From NCBI GenBank assembly GCA_016287075.1, contig JAEEVC010000007.1, positions 58,734 through 122,733 on the forward strand: a stretch of DNA of 64,000 nucleotides. Reading direction: 5' to 3'. Origin of the DNA: Bacteroidales bacterium. Lineage in GTDB: Bacteria > Bacteroidota > Bacteroidia > Bacteroidales > UBA932. Made by a program: the position numbers and the translations under genes. Each line of letters begins with the position of its first letter. The first letter of the stretch is position 1. This document shows positions 41,308-50,317 of this stretch, one piece after another. The notes beneath the pieces are model-generated. The model searched no databases, had not been told where the DNA came from, and saw only the letters and a list, made by a program, of their open reading frames with translations.

Positions 41308-42201
41308 TTATTTCCCAAGGAATTCCGAGGGGGTCATGCCCGTTGTTTTCTTGAAGAGGCGGGTGAAATGGTGCGGAAACTCGAAGCCCAGCAGGTGCGC
41401 GGTTTCGCCGACGTTGTGTCCGTTCATCAGCAGGTTCTTTCCCTGATCGATGACAAAGGAATGGATGTAGCCGATGGCCGTGCCGCCCGTGGCCTTGTGG
41501 ATGACGTCGCCCAGATAATGGGACGAATAGGCCAGCTTGTCCGCACAGTACCGGACGGTCGGGATGCCCAAGTCCAGTTGCCGGCCGTTCAGGTAATACG
41601 CGCGGAGCAGGTGGTGGAAGCGTTTGAGCAGGTCCGAGGAGCTCTGTTCTTCTTTGGACAGCTGGCGCAGATAGATCCGGTTGCAGTATTCCAGGATGAG
41701 CCGGATATAGGCGAGGATGACGGTCCGGAGGGCACCGGAATCGGCATTTTCCTGCAGCTCGTGCCGAAGCTGGGTGAGCAGCTGGGTGATCCGGCTCCAC
41801 TCTGCGGGCTCCATCCGCAAGGTTTCCATGGCAAAATAGGAGAAGAAGGAATAATCCTTCATGCGGGCTTCCAGGTCCGTTCCGTGCAGGAGTTCCGGCG
41901 AGAACAGCAGGACCCAGCCGCTGATGTGGATGCCCTCCCCGTCGTCTTCCTTCCCGCCGATCTGGCCGGGCTCGACGGCGATGATGGAGCCGTCGGCCGC
42001 ATCGAACATTTTCATCCCGTACGTGAGGTTCTTCGGGAAGTTGCGCTGGATGAAGAGGCCATAGACCCCGTAGCGGTTCAGGCTGGAGCGGATGGGCGAC
42101 ACCTCGTCATAGTGGATGACGCTGACCAGCGGATGCAGGACGGGTGCGCCCAGATAGCGGGCGTAGTCGTTGGGGGAGGAGACGTGCAGGATGTCTTTCA
42201 T
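41308..42201 (-). CDS. AraC-family transcriptional regulator
   Basis: The 297-aa product has an N-terminal cupin-like sensing domain (~1-170, e.g. GSIIAVEPGQIGGKEDDGEG) and two HTH motifs at the C-terminus. The second is the standard AraC signature NVGETAHLLGFEFPHHFTRLFKKTTGMTPSEFL. It is divergent from, and likely controls, the hydrolase/flavodoxin pair at 42323-44469, an arrangement frequent in Bacteroides. A near-consensus -7 box (TACCTTTA, 42210-42217) lies 8 nt before its ATG. Confidence 0.9.
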   Translation of the reverse strand: MKDILHVSSPNDYARYLGAPVLHPLVSVIHYDEVSPIRSSLNRYGVYGLFIQRNFPKNLTYGMKMFDAADGSIIAVEPGQIGGKEDDGEGIHISGWVLLFSPELLHGTDLEARMKDYSFFSYFAMETLRMEPAEWSRITQLLTQLRHELQENADSGALRTVILAYIRLILEYCNRIYLRQLSKEEQSSSDLLKRFHHLLRAYYLNGRQLDLGIPTVRYCADKLAYSSHYLGDVIHKATGGTAIGYIHSFVIDQGKNLLMNGHNVGETAHLLGFEFPHHFTRLFKKTTGMTPSEFLGK

Positions 42202-42301
42202 ATCGGATATAAAGGTAGAAATATTTCCGTTTATTTACAAATATCAGCATTATTGGTATGTATTCAACCCAAATCGGTTCATTTCTTCCGGACGGGATGC
42301 C

Positions 42302-42309
42302 TACCTTTG
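42302..42309 (+). promoter_or_regulatory. -7 box of the hydrolase/flavodoxin operon
   Basis: TACCTTTG is a perfect consensus match, 13 nt before ATG 42323. Confidence 0.6.
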
Positions 42310-42322
42310 CAAAAAATAACGG

Positions 42323-43366
42323 ATGAAAAAGATCTATCCCGCCCTCCTGGCATCCCTGGTGCTGATGGGCTGCCAGACAAAAACAATGCATATGGATACG
42401 CTTTCCCTTACCCGGGAATGGGACAAAACCTTCCCGCAATCCGAGCTGGTCAACCACAGCAAGGTCACCTTCCACAACCGCTACGGCATCGTCCTGGCGG
42501 CGGATATGTATGTTCCGAAAGATGCAGAAGGCAAGCTCCCTGCCATTGCTGTCAGCGGGCCCTTCGGCGCGGTAAAGGAGCAGTGCTCCGGACTTTACGC
42601 GCAGCACATGGCCGAGCGGGGGTTCCTGACCATCGCTTTCGACCCTTCCTTCACCGGTGAAAGCGGGGGAGAACCGCGCAGGATGGCTTCTCCGGACATC
42701 AATACGGAAGATTTCCTGGCCGCGGTTGACTTCCTTTCCACCTGCGACCTCGTGGATCCCGAACGCATCGGCATCATCGGCATCTGCGGCTTCGGCGGCA
42801 TGGCCGTCAATGCCGCGGCGCTGGATCCGCGCATCAAGGCGACGGTCGCGTCCACCATGTATGACATGAGCAAGGTGAACGTGGAAGGCTACTTCGCGAG
42901 CGAGGATACGCCGGCCCAACGGATGGAGAAGCGCAAAGCCCTGGCCGCTCAACGCACAAAGGACTATGCTGCAGGGACCTACGAGCGTGCCGGCGGCGTC
43001 ATCGACCCGCTGCCGGAGGATGCGCCCTGGTTCGTGAAGGAATACCATTCCTATTATAAGACCCCGCGCGGGTACCATCCGCGCAGCGGCAACTCCACCG
43101 ACGGCTGGAACGTCATCGGGTGCCAGAGCTTCATGAACCAGCCCCTGCTCGCGTGGGCCGGGGAAATCGAGAATCCCGTGCTCCTGATCCACGGCGAGAA
43201 AGCCCACAGCCGCTATTTCAGCGAATATGCCTTCAGCCTGATGACGGGCTCCAACAAGGAACTGATGATTATCCCCGGCGCCACCCATATGGATCTGTAT
43301 GACGATGCAGCCGGAGTGATTCCCTATGATACGATGGAAAACTTCTTTCAAACGAATCTGCGATGA
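42323..43366 (+). CDS. Alpha/beta-hydrolase lipoprotein with Cys at the nucleophile elbow
   Basis: The 347-aa product has a lipoprotein signal (LLASLVLMGCQ). The hydrolase core has LPAIAVSGPFGAVKEQCSG, FLTIAFDPSFTGESGG, the elbow IGIIGICGFGGMAVNAAA, a Glu/Asp-bearing strand NPVLLIHGEKAHS and a His in IIPGATHMDLYD. The elbow lacks the usual Ser and has Cys, as in dienelactone hydrolases; YcjY-like relatives carry GICASAG there. The substrate is unknown. Its stop overlaps the start of the flavodoxin-like gene by 4 bp, and the divergent AraC gene is the probable regulator. Confidence 0.8.
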   Translation: MKKIYPALLASLVLMGCQTKTMHMDTLSLTREWDKTFPQSELVNHSKVTFHNRYGIVLAADMYVPKDAEGKLPAIAVSGPFGAVKEQCSGLYAQHMAERGFLTIAFDPSFTGESGGEPRRMASPDINTEDFLAAVDFLSTCDLVDPERIGIIGICGFGGMAVNAAALDPRIKATVASTMYDMSKVNVEGYFASEDTPAQRMEKRKALAAQRTKDYAAGTYERAGGVIDPLPEDAPWFVKEYHSYYKTPRGYHPRSGNSTDGWNVIGCQSFMNQPLLAWAGEIENPVLLIHGEKAHSRYFSEYAFSLMTGSNKELMIIPGATHMDLYDDAAGVIPYDTMENFFQTNLR

Positions 43367-44469
43367 AACTGCCGACGCTCCTCGTTGCAGCATGGGCTGT
43401 CCTGGCCGCTTTGACGTCCGCCTGTACGCCCCAGCCGCTGCCCGCCGACCCGCAGGCGGAAACGCCCGGTCAGCAAGATGATCCTGCCCCGCAGGATACA
43501 CCGGATCCGGTGGATCCGCCGAAACCGGAAGACCCTTCCGGACCGGCGGACGATCCCGGGCAGGATCCCGGGGATGTTCCGTCCACCCCGGAAACCGGCG
43601 GCAACAAGACCCTCGTCGTCTGGTACAGTTTCACGGGCAATTCCACGGCGATCGCCAGGGGGCTGCTGTCGCATATCAGCGCAGACGCCCTGGAGATCCG
43701 GCCGGCGGAGGAAGGATTGGATTATGCCGCAAACAATTATGCCATCGGCAGTTCCCTGATTGCCGCCATCCGTGCGAATCCTTCGTCAGCTGCGTCCTAT
43801 CCGGCCACCAAGGCGGTCGATGTCGCCTTCGGGGACTATGAGACCATCCTTATCGTCACCCCGCTGTGGTGGAGCCAGATGGCGGCGCCCATGCAGGGTT
43901 TCCTCTTCCAGAACGGGACGAAGATGGCAGGGAAGAACATCGGCCTCATCGTTACCAGCGCCAGCAGCGGCATTTCCGGCGTGGAACAGGATGCACGGCG
44001 GCTGGTTCCGGAAGGCAACTTCCTCTCCGAAAGTCTTTGGATTCGCTCTTCGCAGGTGGGCCGCGCGCCGGAACTCACGGCCGCCTGGTATGACAAAATG
44101 TTCCCGGTCACTCATGAAGAAACAGCTATGAACGCGCGCATTACCGCCGGCGGGCGGTCCTTTACCGCCGAAATCGAAGACTCTGCGACGGGACGGGCCT
44201 TTTGGGGCAAACTGCCGTTGACGCTGGATATGTCGGAACTGAATGGCAATGAGAAGTACTGCTATGGCGTCTCCCTGCCTGAAAACGACCGGTATTACGA
44301 CCGCATCGAGGCCGGTGACCTGATGCTCTACAGCGGCAGTTGCGTCGTGCTGTTCTACGGCTCCGCCGGAGGGTACAGCTATACCCGCATCGGGAAGGTT
44401 ACAGACAGTGCCGGACTGGCGCAGGCTCTCGGAAGCGCCGGCGTATCCGTTACTTTTGAAAAGCTGTAA
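43363..44469 (+). CDS. Lipoprotein with flavodoxin and cyclophilin-like domains
   Basis: The 368-aa product has a lipoprotein signal (LAALTSAC), then a Pro/Asp-rich linker (~22-82). A flavodoxin-like domain follows (~84-250): LVVWYSFTGNSTAIARGL as FMN phosphate loop, then ILIVTPLWWSQMAAPMQGFL and LIVTSASSGISG. A cyclophilin-like fold domain (~260-368) has FWGKLPLTLDMSELNGNEKYCYGVSLP and GDLMLYSGSCVVLFYG. Such cyclophilin-like proteins are usually separate genes beside flavodoxins. Here they are one extracytoplasmic polypeptide coupled to a hydrolase. A redox role at the envelope is likely; the partner is unknown. Confidence 0.82.
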   Translation: MKLPTLLVAAWAVLAALTSACTPQPLPADPQAETPGQQDDPAPQDTPDPVDPPKPEDPSGPADDPGQDPGDVPSTPETGGNKTLVVWYSFTGNSTAIARGLLSHISADALEIRPAEEGLDYAANNYAIGSSLIAAIRANPSSAASYPATKAVDVAFGDYETILIVTPLWWSQMAAPMQGFLFQNGTKMAGKNIGLIVTSASSGISGVEQDARRLVPEGNFLSESLWIRSSQVGRAPELTAAWYDKMFPVTHEETAMNARITAGGRSFTAEIEDSATGRAFWGKLPLTLDMSELNGNEKYCYGVSLPENDRYYDRIEAGDLMLYSGSCVVLFYGSAGGYSYTRIGKVTDSAGLAQALGSAGVSVTFEKL

Positions 44470-44492
44470 GAACGTTCGGCGGGACAGCGGGA

Positions 44493-44846
44493 TCAACCGA
44501 ATTCCCCGATCAGGTAGAAAACCAGCAGGATGATGAGGAGGATGAATATCCAGCCCCAGCATCCGATTTTACGGGACTTCTTTTCGGGAGTCCCTTTTTT
44601 CGCAGGCGTTTTCGCGGCCGGCTTTTTCGGCTTCTTCTCCGGGGGATCGGCTTCCCAGGTGGAAAGCGTCATAACCCCTGGTTCACTCGTTGCGCGGAGA
44701 GCGCCGGCAGCATTTGCGGCGCGTGGCGCGCCTGGAGCATCTGCCGGACGGAACGCGTTCGGCGCAACTTCCACTTTCGTCCCGCAACGGGTACAGAACC
44801 GGGCGCCTGGAAGGATCTCTGCGCCGCAATGGGAACAATGTGCCAT
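44493..44846 (-). CDS. Zinc-ribbon protein with C-terminal membrane anchor
   Basis: The 117-aa product has an N-terminal zinc ribbon CSHCGAEILPGARFCTRCG (residues 4-22). A low-complexity Ala/Pro/Lys linker follows (KKPKKPAAKTPAKKGTPEKK), then one C-terminal TM segment (CWGWIFILLIILLVFYLIGEF). The zinc ribbon should face the cytoplasm. It lies 12 bp downstream of the 1212-aa gene on the same strand, the third member of an unrecognised locus. No function can be assigned. Confidence 0.75.
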   Translation of the reverse strand: MAHCSHCGAEILPGARFCTRCGTKVEVAPNAFRPADAPGAPRAANAAGALRATSEPGVMTLSTWEADPPEKKPKKPAAKTPAKKGTPEKKSRKIGCWGWIFILLIILLVFYLIGEFG

Positions 44847-44858
44847 GGTCTTATCCTC

Positions 44859-47800
44859 CTATCCAATGCTATACAGGGTCTCTCCCAACTCTTCCACGAA
44901 GGTGTCGGGCGTGAATCCCAATCTGTCGAGGGCGTCCTCGACATCGGCGAGATCGACTTTCGTTCCGGGCTTGAAGAGCTTCCTGCAGGTTTCGACGGCC
45001 GTGGCCAGCCGGGCCTGGATCCGGCTCGCATCGGCGCCGTTGCGCGCGACGTCGCGCGGCCGGATGTAGTTGTCGAACTGCTTGACGCCCTGGCGCAGGC
45101 CTTCCATATATTTGGAAACCGCATCGGCCTGCAGCGCCAGCCGTTCGTTGATATCTTTCACAAGGGAGGCTTTTTTGAGCAGTTCGTCGCCCTGCCGGAA
45201 CCATTCCTTGCCCTTGTAGGTCACGGCATCCGCCACTTTCCGGGGATTGGTCAGGTCCACTTTCATCTTGTCCGGATCCAGCAGGATATCGATGTCCTTC
45301 CCATAGCTTTCCGGATGGTTCAGGACGTCTTCGATGTTCGTCTGGTCGATGGACTTGGCGAACTTGTTCGACAGTTCGGCCGTCCGGCTGCGGAACCCGG
45401 TGCCGGCATCCGTGATCTGGTGGTTGTAGATCTGCGTCGTCATGTTCTGGTCGAAGTAGACCTTCTCATTCTTCGCATTGAGGTAGTAATAGGTGACATC
45501 CCGGTCAATGGTGACTTTCTTCCCCTTCACCATCAGCAAGGCATCCTGGTTCTTGCTGGCATTGAATACCAGGATCTTGTCGGCAGGGATGCCCGTGATC
45601 TCGCTGAGGGTCTTTTTCGTGTTCCGGTCCGCGATCCGGTAGAAGTCCCCCAGCGTCTCGTTGAACTCCTTGCGCGTGAAATCGAGCGATTCGTCGGCAT
45701 AGTTCTGCAGCAGGTACATCGCCTGCTTGTTCTTCTGGCACTGGACGACCATCTTGTTCTTCAACTTCAGGTTGTCCGGATCGAGCGGGTTCATGTGGTA
45801 GAGTTCGACAGCCGCACGAAGGTCCTCGATATCCTGCATGGCCTTTTTCCGGCCGTAGTCCAGGGCGTCGTCCATCGGCCCCGACGTTTTCTGGGACTTG
45901 ACCAGGTCCACGAGCTGGTTCGCGCGGTGACCGGCCGTCTCCATGGCCTCCTTGGACGAGTTGATGGCGTTCTTCGTCACCTTGCCCTTGAGGGAGGTGA
46001 GGAATTCGCCCGCTTCGGACTTCATCTCCTGGAAGGCATCCGACATGGCCTCCTTCGTGAGTCCGGCCTTCTTGGCCGCTTCTCCCACCTTCTTCATGCC
46101 GAAGTCCATGACCTTCTCGCTGAGGTACTCGCGCGTGACGATCATTGCGCCCACGCAGAATCCGCCCCAGACGCTGTCGCCGCCCTTGTCCACATACTCC
46201 TTCATGCTCCGCATGACTTCGAGGCTGGTGAAAACCACGTCGGCGCAGCCCAGCGTGGCGGCGCCGAGGGCGAGGCGGCTGAAGAAGCCCATGGAATCCT
46301 CGACCTCTTTCGCTTTGTCGAAGAAGCAGGAAATGAACAGTTTAACCTCATCGGCGAGGGTCAGCGGGCGCACGTCGGCATTGGCCCCGTACCGCTCGCC
46401 GCTCAACACGCCGTTGAAGATCTCCATCACCGTATCGATCGAATGCCTGTCATAGCCATAGGCGGCATCGTATCCGTCGATGAGCGTATCGATGTATTTG
46501 TCGAGCGGGAAAAGCTGGTTGTAGAGGCCCAGGTACATAATCTGGCTCTGGATGTGGAGCAGCTGTTCGCCGATGTGCTTGTCCTCGTTCAGCGCATGCA
46601 GGCTCTCGGACGCATTCAGTTCCCGGCGCGGCTGCGAGCACAGCAGGACATCCGCATAGCCGTAATACGTGCGGCCGGCATGTTCGGTCTTCAGCATCAC
46701 CTGGGCCTTGATGCGGGAAGGCGCATCCAGCACCTTGCTGCAGCAGCGGAAGCGGCATGCGCGCGCCCTTTCCTCGATCGTGCCGGAATAGACATCGCAC
46801 TGGATAGCCAGCGAGTCCACCAGGTCCTGTTTGGTGTCATCGAGGGCGATGACCCGGTAATCGGTCGGAACCGGGGCGATTTCCAGGAGCTTATGGTTCT
46901 CCTCATCATAATCATACAGGGCGATCCGTGCCTTGGTTTCCGCCGGCACATAGGTCTTGCCATCACCACCGGTCGCGGCGAATTTCTTCGTATCGTGGCG
47001 GCCCGGGTCGTATTCTTCGATGAAACACTTGATTTCATAGACGCCCATGAGGGCAAGGCCCATCTGGAAGCGCCGTATTTCGAGGAACCCTTCGAGGGGA
47101 GAGCCCGTGCCGGCTTGTGCCACTACTTTCAGGCTATAGGTCTGGTATTCACCCGGCATCAGGTCGCCGGGCCGTTTCTCGCCGGGCTTGCGCGGGGAGA
47201 TCTTTTCCGTGATGACGGCCTCGTGCAGCCGCAATTCCGGATTCCATTCCACCGTCACCTCATAAGGCCCGTTGGGAATGGAGGCCGTGATGTGGGCATC
47301 CGCCTCCATGCCGGTGGCCAGGAACGGCAGACGGACGGGCTTGTAGTATTCCGCGGGAATGGTCAGGTTATCCTGTCCGAAGACGATTTCTCCGGCGCGG
47401 ATCTGGAAATGGACATGGTTGGTATAAGAACCTTTCGCGCCGGCGAGCGCGAAGGTGACGATGCCTTCCTGGGGGATCGTTCCCGTTTCCGGGGCAAAGA
47501 CATCGGCCGCTTTCCAGCCCGCCTTCAGGGCCGCGGAAGGGGAGACCCTGAGGTAGTTGTCGCCCGAGACGGACAGTTTTGCCGTCAGGGCCGGATCGGG
47601 CTGCTCTTCGCCGCCGGCCCCGATCCGCACGATCTGGGCATAGACCTGCCGGGGTGCGTCGCCGGGGAACAGGGTGTCGCCGAAGTCCTTGTACATGCGC
47701 ATGGCATAGCGGCAGGCAGGCTGCTGCTCTTCTTCGTCCTCTTCCGGTTCTTCATCCCCGGAGTCGTCGTCGCCGGATGATTTCGGATGGCGTCTTTTCC

Positions 47801-48497
47801 GGATGCCGGCGATGATGCCGGTAATACCGGCGATCGCTGCGGCAGGAATGGCATAGTCCATCCACCCGTCCCAGTTGACAGCGTCGGAATCCACCTCGAC
47901 ATCGCTCCCGCCTTCCTCGTCGCTGCCATGCCGGTCCTTTCCCTTTCCAAAGGAAGAGGATTTCTCCTTGGAGGGTACCGGCGCGGCATCCTGCTCCACG
48001 TCATAATCGATGAAAATGCTCAACGCGCTTGACATCGGGGCCCAGTCGATGCCGCCGGTACTCGAGAAAGACATGCATATGCTCACTTTCTCAGCCCCTT
48101 CCGGTACCGTATAACTGGTCGATAAAGAAGCGTATTTCCCCCGTTCGGTATCCGCATTCCTGGAGGCGGGGGTATCTTCCAGATACCGGCTTCCTTTCAT
48201 GACCACGGAAACAGAGATAGATGTGCTGTTTGCGCCGATCCCTTCATCCGGACCATAGCCTTCCAGGCTCGTCAAGCCGAGCTGGATGGTCTCGCCGGGC
48301 CGGATGGTACCCACATAGGTCCTGAAATGAGCGTCATAGTAATCTCTTTCCTCTTTCATGGTGACCTTGCCGCCCGAAAAGGAAAAAGAGGCCTTCGCCC
48401 TGTCGAATTTCAGCGTGAAACTGTCAGCGTTCAGGGCCGGCGTGCAGAGCAGTCCTGCCGCCATGGATGCAAGGACTGCAAGAAGCTTATTTCGCAT
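44859..48497 (-). CDS. Large membrane-anchored protein of unknown function (1212 aa)
   Basis: I chose ATG 48497 (MRNKLLAVLASMAAGLLCTPALNA, a signal peptide) and dropped 19 track residues. The layout is: beta-rich exported N-terminus ~25-200; one TM at ~213-232 (MDYAIPAAAIAGITGIIAGI) followed by positive RKRRH; a very acidic linker (DDDSGDEEPEEDEEE); beta-sandwich-like modules ~260-560; then a long helical region ~640-960 with Lys/Glu-rich stretches; and a C-terminal region with VKGKKVTIDRDVTYYYLNAKNEKVYF. By the positive-inside rule the ~980-residue C-terminal part would be cytoplasmic, unless the signal peptide is retained. I recognise no catalytic domain. Zinc-ribbon membrane proteins flank it (11-bp overlap, 12-bp gap), so the three probably act together. 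Confidence 0.75.
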   Translation of the reverse strand: MRNKLLAVLASMAAGLLCTPALNADSFTLKFDRAKASFSFSGGKVTMKEERDYYDAHFRTYVGTIRPGETIQLGLTSLEGYGPDEGIGANSTSISVSVVMKGSRYLEDTPASRNADTERGKYASLSTSYTVPEGAEKVSICMSFSSTGGIDWAPMSSALSIFIDYDVEQDAAPVPSKEKSSSFGKGKDRHGSDEEGGSDVEVDSDAVNWDGWMDYAIPAAAIAGITGIIAGIRKRRHPKSSGDDDSGDEEPEEDEEEQQPACRYAMRMYKDFGDTLFPGDAPRQVYAQIVRIGAGGEEQPDPALTAKLSVSGDNYLRVSPSAALKAGWKAADVFAPETGTIPQEGIVTFALAGAKGSYTNHVHFQIRAGEIVFGQDNLTIPAEYYKPVRLPFLATGMEADAHITASIPNGPYEVTVEWNPELRLHEAVITEKISPRKPGEKRPGDLMPGEYQTYSLKVVAQAGTGSPLEGFLEIRRFQMGLALMGVYEIKCFIEEYDPGRHDTKKFAATGGDGKTYVPAETKARIALYDYDEENHKLLEIAPVPTDYRVIALDDTKQDLVDSLAIQCDVYSGTIEERARACRFRCCSKVLDAPSRIKAQVMLKTEHAGRTYYGYADVLLCSQPRRELNASESLHALNEDKHIGEQLLHIQSQIMYLGLYNQLFPLDKYIDTLIDGYDAAYGYDRHSIDTVMEIFNGVLSGERYGANADVRPLTLADEVKLFISCFFDKAKEVEDSMGFFSRLALGAATLGCADVVFTSLEVMRSMKEYVDKGGDSVWGGFCVGAMIVTREYLSEKVMDFGMKKVGEAAKKAGLTKEAMSDAFQEMKSEAGEFLTSLKGKVTKNAINSSKEAMETAGHRANQLVDLVKSQKTSGPMDDALDYGRKKAMQDIEDLRAAVELYHMNPLDPDNLKLKNKMVVQCQKNKQAMYLLQNYADESLDFTRKEFNETLGDFYRIADRNTKKTLSEITGIPADKILVFNASKNQDALLMVKGKKVTIDRDVTYYYLNAKNEKVYFDQNMTTQIYNHQITDAGTGFRSRTAELSNKFAKSIDQTNIEDVLNHPESYGKDIDILLDPDKMKVDLTNPRKVADAVTYKGKEWFRQGDELLKKASLVKDINERLALQADAVSKYMEGLRQGVKQFDNYIRPRDVARNGADASRIQARLATAVETCRKLFKPGTKVDLADVEDALDRLGFTPDTFVEELGETLYSIG

Positions 48498-49200
48498 TTG
48501 TGCAGCGGGATTTGATGAAGTCAAAGACGAAGTCGAAGTCCTCCGGGGAGACATAGACCTGATTCTTGTTCAGGAGCTGGTTGACCTTGATCAGATGGAG
48601 TCTGGGACGCGGGATGACGCGGCGGACGTTCGCGAAGACGGACGTGCTGGAGGTCTTGCCTGCCGACAGCAGGCCGGCGCCTGCGACCGTCGGCTTTCCG
48701 GCCGCCAGGCCCACCAGCGTGGTGATGAAGGCGACCGCCTGCGCTTTCTCGACCTGCCGCGGCAACTGGATGTGCTTGATTTCCTTTTCGTCCATCTCGA
48801 ACAGGACGACGTATTTCCCGCCGTAGATGGCGGCCAGCAGCAGGACGCCCAGTTCGGTCAGGACCGCCATGCCGGCCAGTGCGATGAGCAGCCCCTTCCC
48901 CATGTCCAGGAATCCGGCGAAATCCCCGTGGATGACGTAGATGAAAAAGCCGAACACGAGCCATCCGATGAGGATGATAAAGAAGAAGATCTTGTAAACG
49001 GTCAGGAAAACCGTCGGATTGGTGACCATGTTCATTTCATAGACCCAGCGGTACTTCCCGTCCGAGCACAACTGGACATCTTTTCCCTGGTAGGAAGTGG
49101 ATGCAAGGGGCTTGGTTTCGGGCGTGGCCGATTGTCCGCAATGGGGACAGAACTGGGCTTCTCCGGGAATCTCCTTTCCGCAGTGGGGGCAGTAACTCAT
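48487..49200 (-). CDS. Zinc-ribbon membrane protein
   Basis: The 237-aa product starts with a zinc ribbon MSYCPHCGKEIPGEAQFCPHCG. Two strong TM segments lie at ~62-90 (TVYKIFFFIILIGWLVFGFFIYVI) and ~97-122 (GLLIALAGMAVLTELGVLLLAAI). A cytoplasmic C-terminal domain (KYVVLFEMDEKEIKHIQLPRQVEKAQA ... VRRVIPRPRLHLIKVNQLLNKNQVYV) resembles small PH-like membrane-associated modules. That last point is an impression, not a match. It is the first gene of the 44493-49200 locus, its stop overlapping the 1212-aa gene by 11 bp. A TAGCTTTG box lies 31 nt upstream. Confidence 0.75.
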   Translation of the reverse strand: MSYCPHCGKEIPGEAQFCPHCGQSATPETKPLASTSYQGKDVQLCSDGKYRWVYEMNMVTNPTVFLTVYKIFFFIILIGWLVFGFFIYVIHGDFAGFLDMGKGLLIALAGMAVLTELGVLLLAAIYGGKYVVLFEMDEKEIKHIQLPRQVEKAQAVAFITTLVGLAAGKPTVAGAGLLSAGKTSSTSVFANVRRVIPRPRLHLIKVNQLLNKNQVYVSPEDFDFVFDFIKSRCTNAK

Positions 49201-49231
49201 GGGATAAATGGTATTTCGGTTGTTTGACTTA

Positions 49232-49239
49232 CAAAGCTA
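49232..49239 (-). promoter_or_regulatory. -7 box of the zinc-ribbon/1212-aa locus
   Basis: TAGCTTTG matches TAnnTTTG, 31 nt before ATG 49200; no other box is evident within the three-gene unit. Confidence 0.55.
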
Positions 49240-49297
49240 AACAATCGGAAGGATAAATACAAGAAAAGATGTCCGCCCCGTCACGGGTGCGGCATTC

Positions 49298-50179
49298 CTA
49301 TTTCATAATATGGCGTCTGAACGCTTCCAGAAGGTGCTGCCTGGCCGCCTTGCTTTCCTCCCTCCGCGGGAACAGCATGTCGAAGGCGTGGGTGTTTCCG
49401 GGGAAGACATCGACATCCGCATCCACTCCGGCGGCGCGAAGATGCTCCACATAGGTGAGCGTCTCCGCATAAAAAGGCTCGCCGGCTGCGACGAATGTAT
49501 AGCAGGGGGGAAGCCGGGTATAATCCGTTTCCAGGGCAGGGGAGGCATATTTGCTGACGGAGTCCGTGCCGTACCTGTCCCCGAGATAGTGCCGCCAGCC
49601 CCAGTGGTTGCGCCGGGTATTCCAGACACGGCCATGGTTGTCAGCCGAGGATTCGGTATCCCTGCAGTCGAGCATGGGATAGAGGGGCAGCTGGAGCGCA
49701 ACGGGAATCTCGCCTTTGTCCCTCGCATAGAGGCAGAGGGCCGCCGTGAGTCCTCCGCCGGCGCTTTCACCGCCGATGACGATGCGCTCCCTGTCAATAC
49801 CGAGTTCGCCGGCATGGTCATACATCCACGCCAGCGCCGCGTAACAGTCCTCCAGCGCGGCGGGGAAGGGCGCCTTGCCGGCGAGGCGATAGTCCGGACA
49901 GACGACGACGGCGCCGCACTGCTCGGCGAGCAGCTTCCCGCAGGACATGTCCAGCATGTATGGTCCTCCCAGCATGTACCCGCCGCCGTGGATCCAGAGG
50001 ACTCCGGGAGCGGGGCCGTCCGACTCCTTCGGCGCCAGGACCCTGGCCTTCATCTTGCCGGCCTGCGTCCCGATCCTGACGGTACGGGACGGAACGGTCC
50101 TGCCACTGGACAGGAATGACAGGATCAGGAGGAGGAGGGTCAACAACATTTTCACGGTCACTTTCAGTGATGCTTGCAT
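49298..50179 (-). CDS. Alpha/beta-hydrolase of the HSL/esterase type, exported
   Basis: The 293-aa product has an N-terminal hydrophobic signal (MLLTLLLLILSFLSSG; ATG 50149 would give a shorter signal). Hormone-sensitive-lipase family motifs are the oxyanion hole VLWIHGGGYMLGG, the nucleophile GGESAGGGL, catalytic Asp region DVDVFPGNT and His in THAFDML. Such enzymes cleave short-chain esters or remove acetyl groups. No co-transcribed partner is visible: the neighbour on the left is ~100 bp away and the right neighbour is divergent. Confidence 0.88.
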   Translation of the reverse strand: MQASLKVTVKMLLTLLLLILSFLSSGRTVPSRTVRIGTQAGKMKARVLAPKESDGPAPGVLWIHGGGYMLGGPYMLDMSCGKLLAEQCGAVVVCPDYRLAGKAPFPAALEDCYAALAWMYDHAGELGIDRERIVIGGESAGGGLTAALCLYARDKGEIPVALQLPLYPMLDCRDTESSADNHGRVWNTRRNHWGWRHYLGDRYGTDSVSKYASPALETDYTRLPPCYTFVAAGEPFYAETLTYVEHLRAAGVDADVDVFPGNTHAFDMLFPRREESKAARQHLLEAFRRHIMK

Positions 50180-50305
50180 TCACAAAAATAATGCCTGAAT
50201 GCGGCCCGATGGCCGGACAGGCGCCGACCGGGGGCTCCTTTCGGGAAAATGCAGAAAAAATGCCAAAGAATTCCGTCCGGACTTTCCTGTCATTGATTTA
50301 TTTGC

Positions 50306-50313
50306 TACATTTG
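50306..50313 (+). promoter_or_regulatory. -7 box directly before the sodium/solute symporter gene (possible leaderless start)
   Basis: TACATTTG is a perfect TAnnTTTG match, followed by exactly GGGC and then ATG 50318. If used, the transcript would begin at or beside the start codon. Confidence 0.5.
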
Positions 50314-50317
50314 GGGC

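Noticed and set aside
42650-42659. TCACCGGTGA inside the hydrolase gene as a third copy of the hairpin element
   Set aside because: Only the 10-bp palindromic core matches; the arms, loop and flanks of the element are absent, so it is a chance match in coding sequence.
44829-47780. 983-aa plus-strand ORF
   Set aside because: It is antisense to the 1212-aa gene. The minus frame has signal peptide, TM and operon spacing; the plus frame is Gly/Val/His/Asp-rich without motifs.
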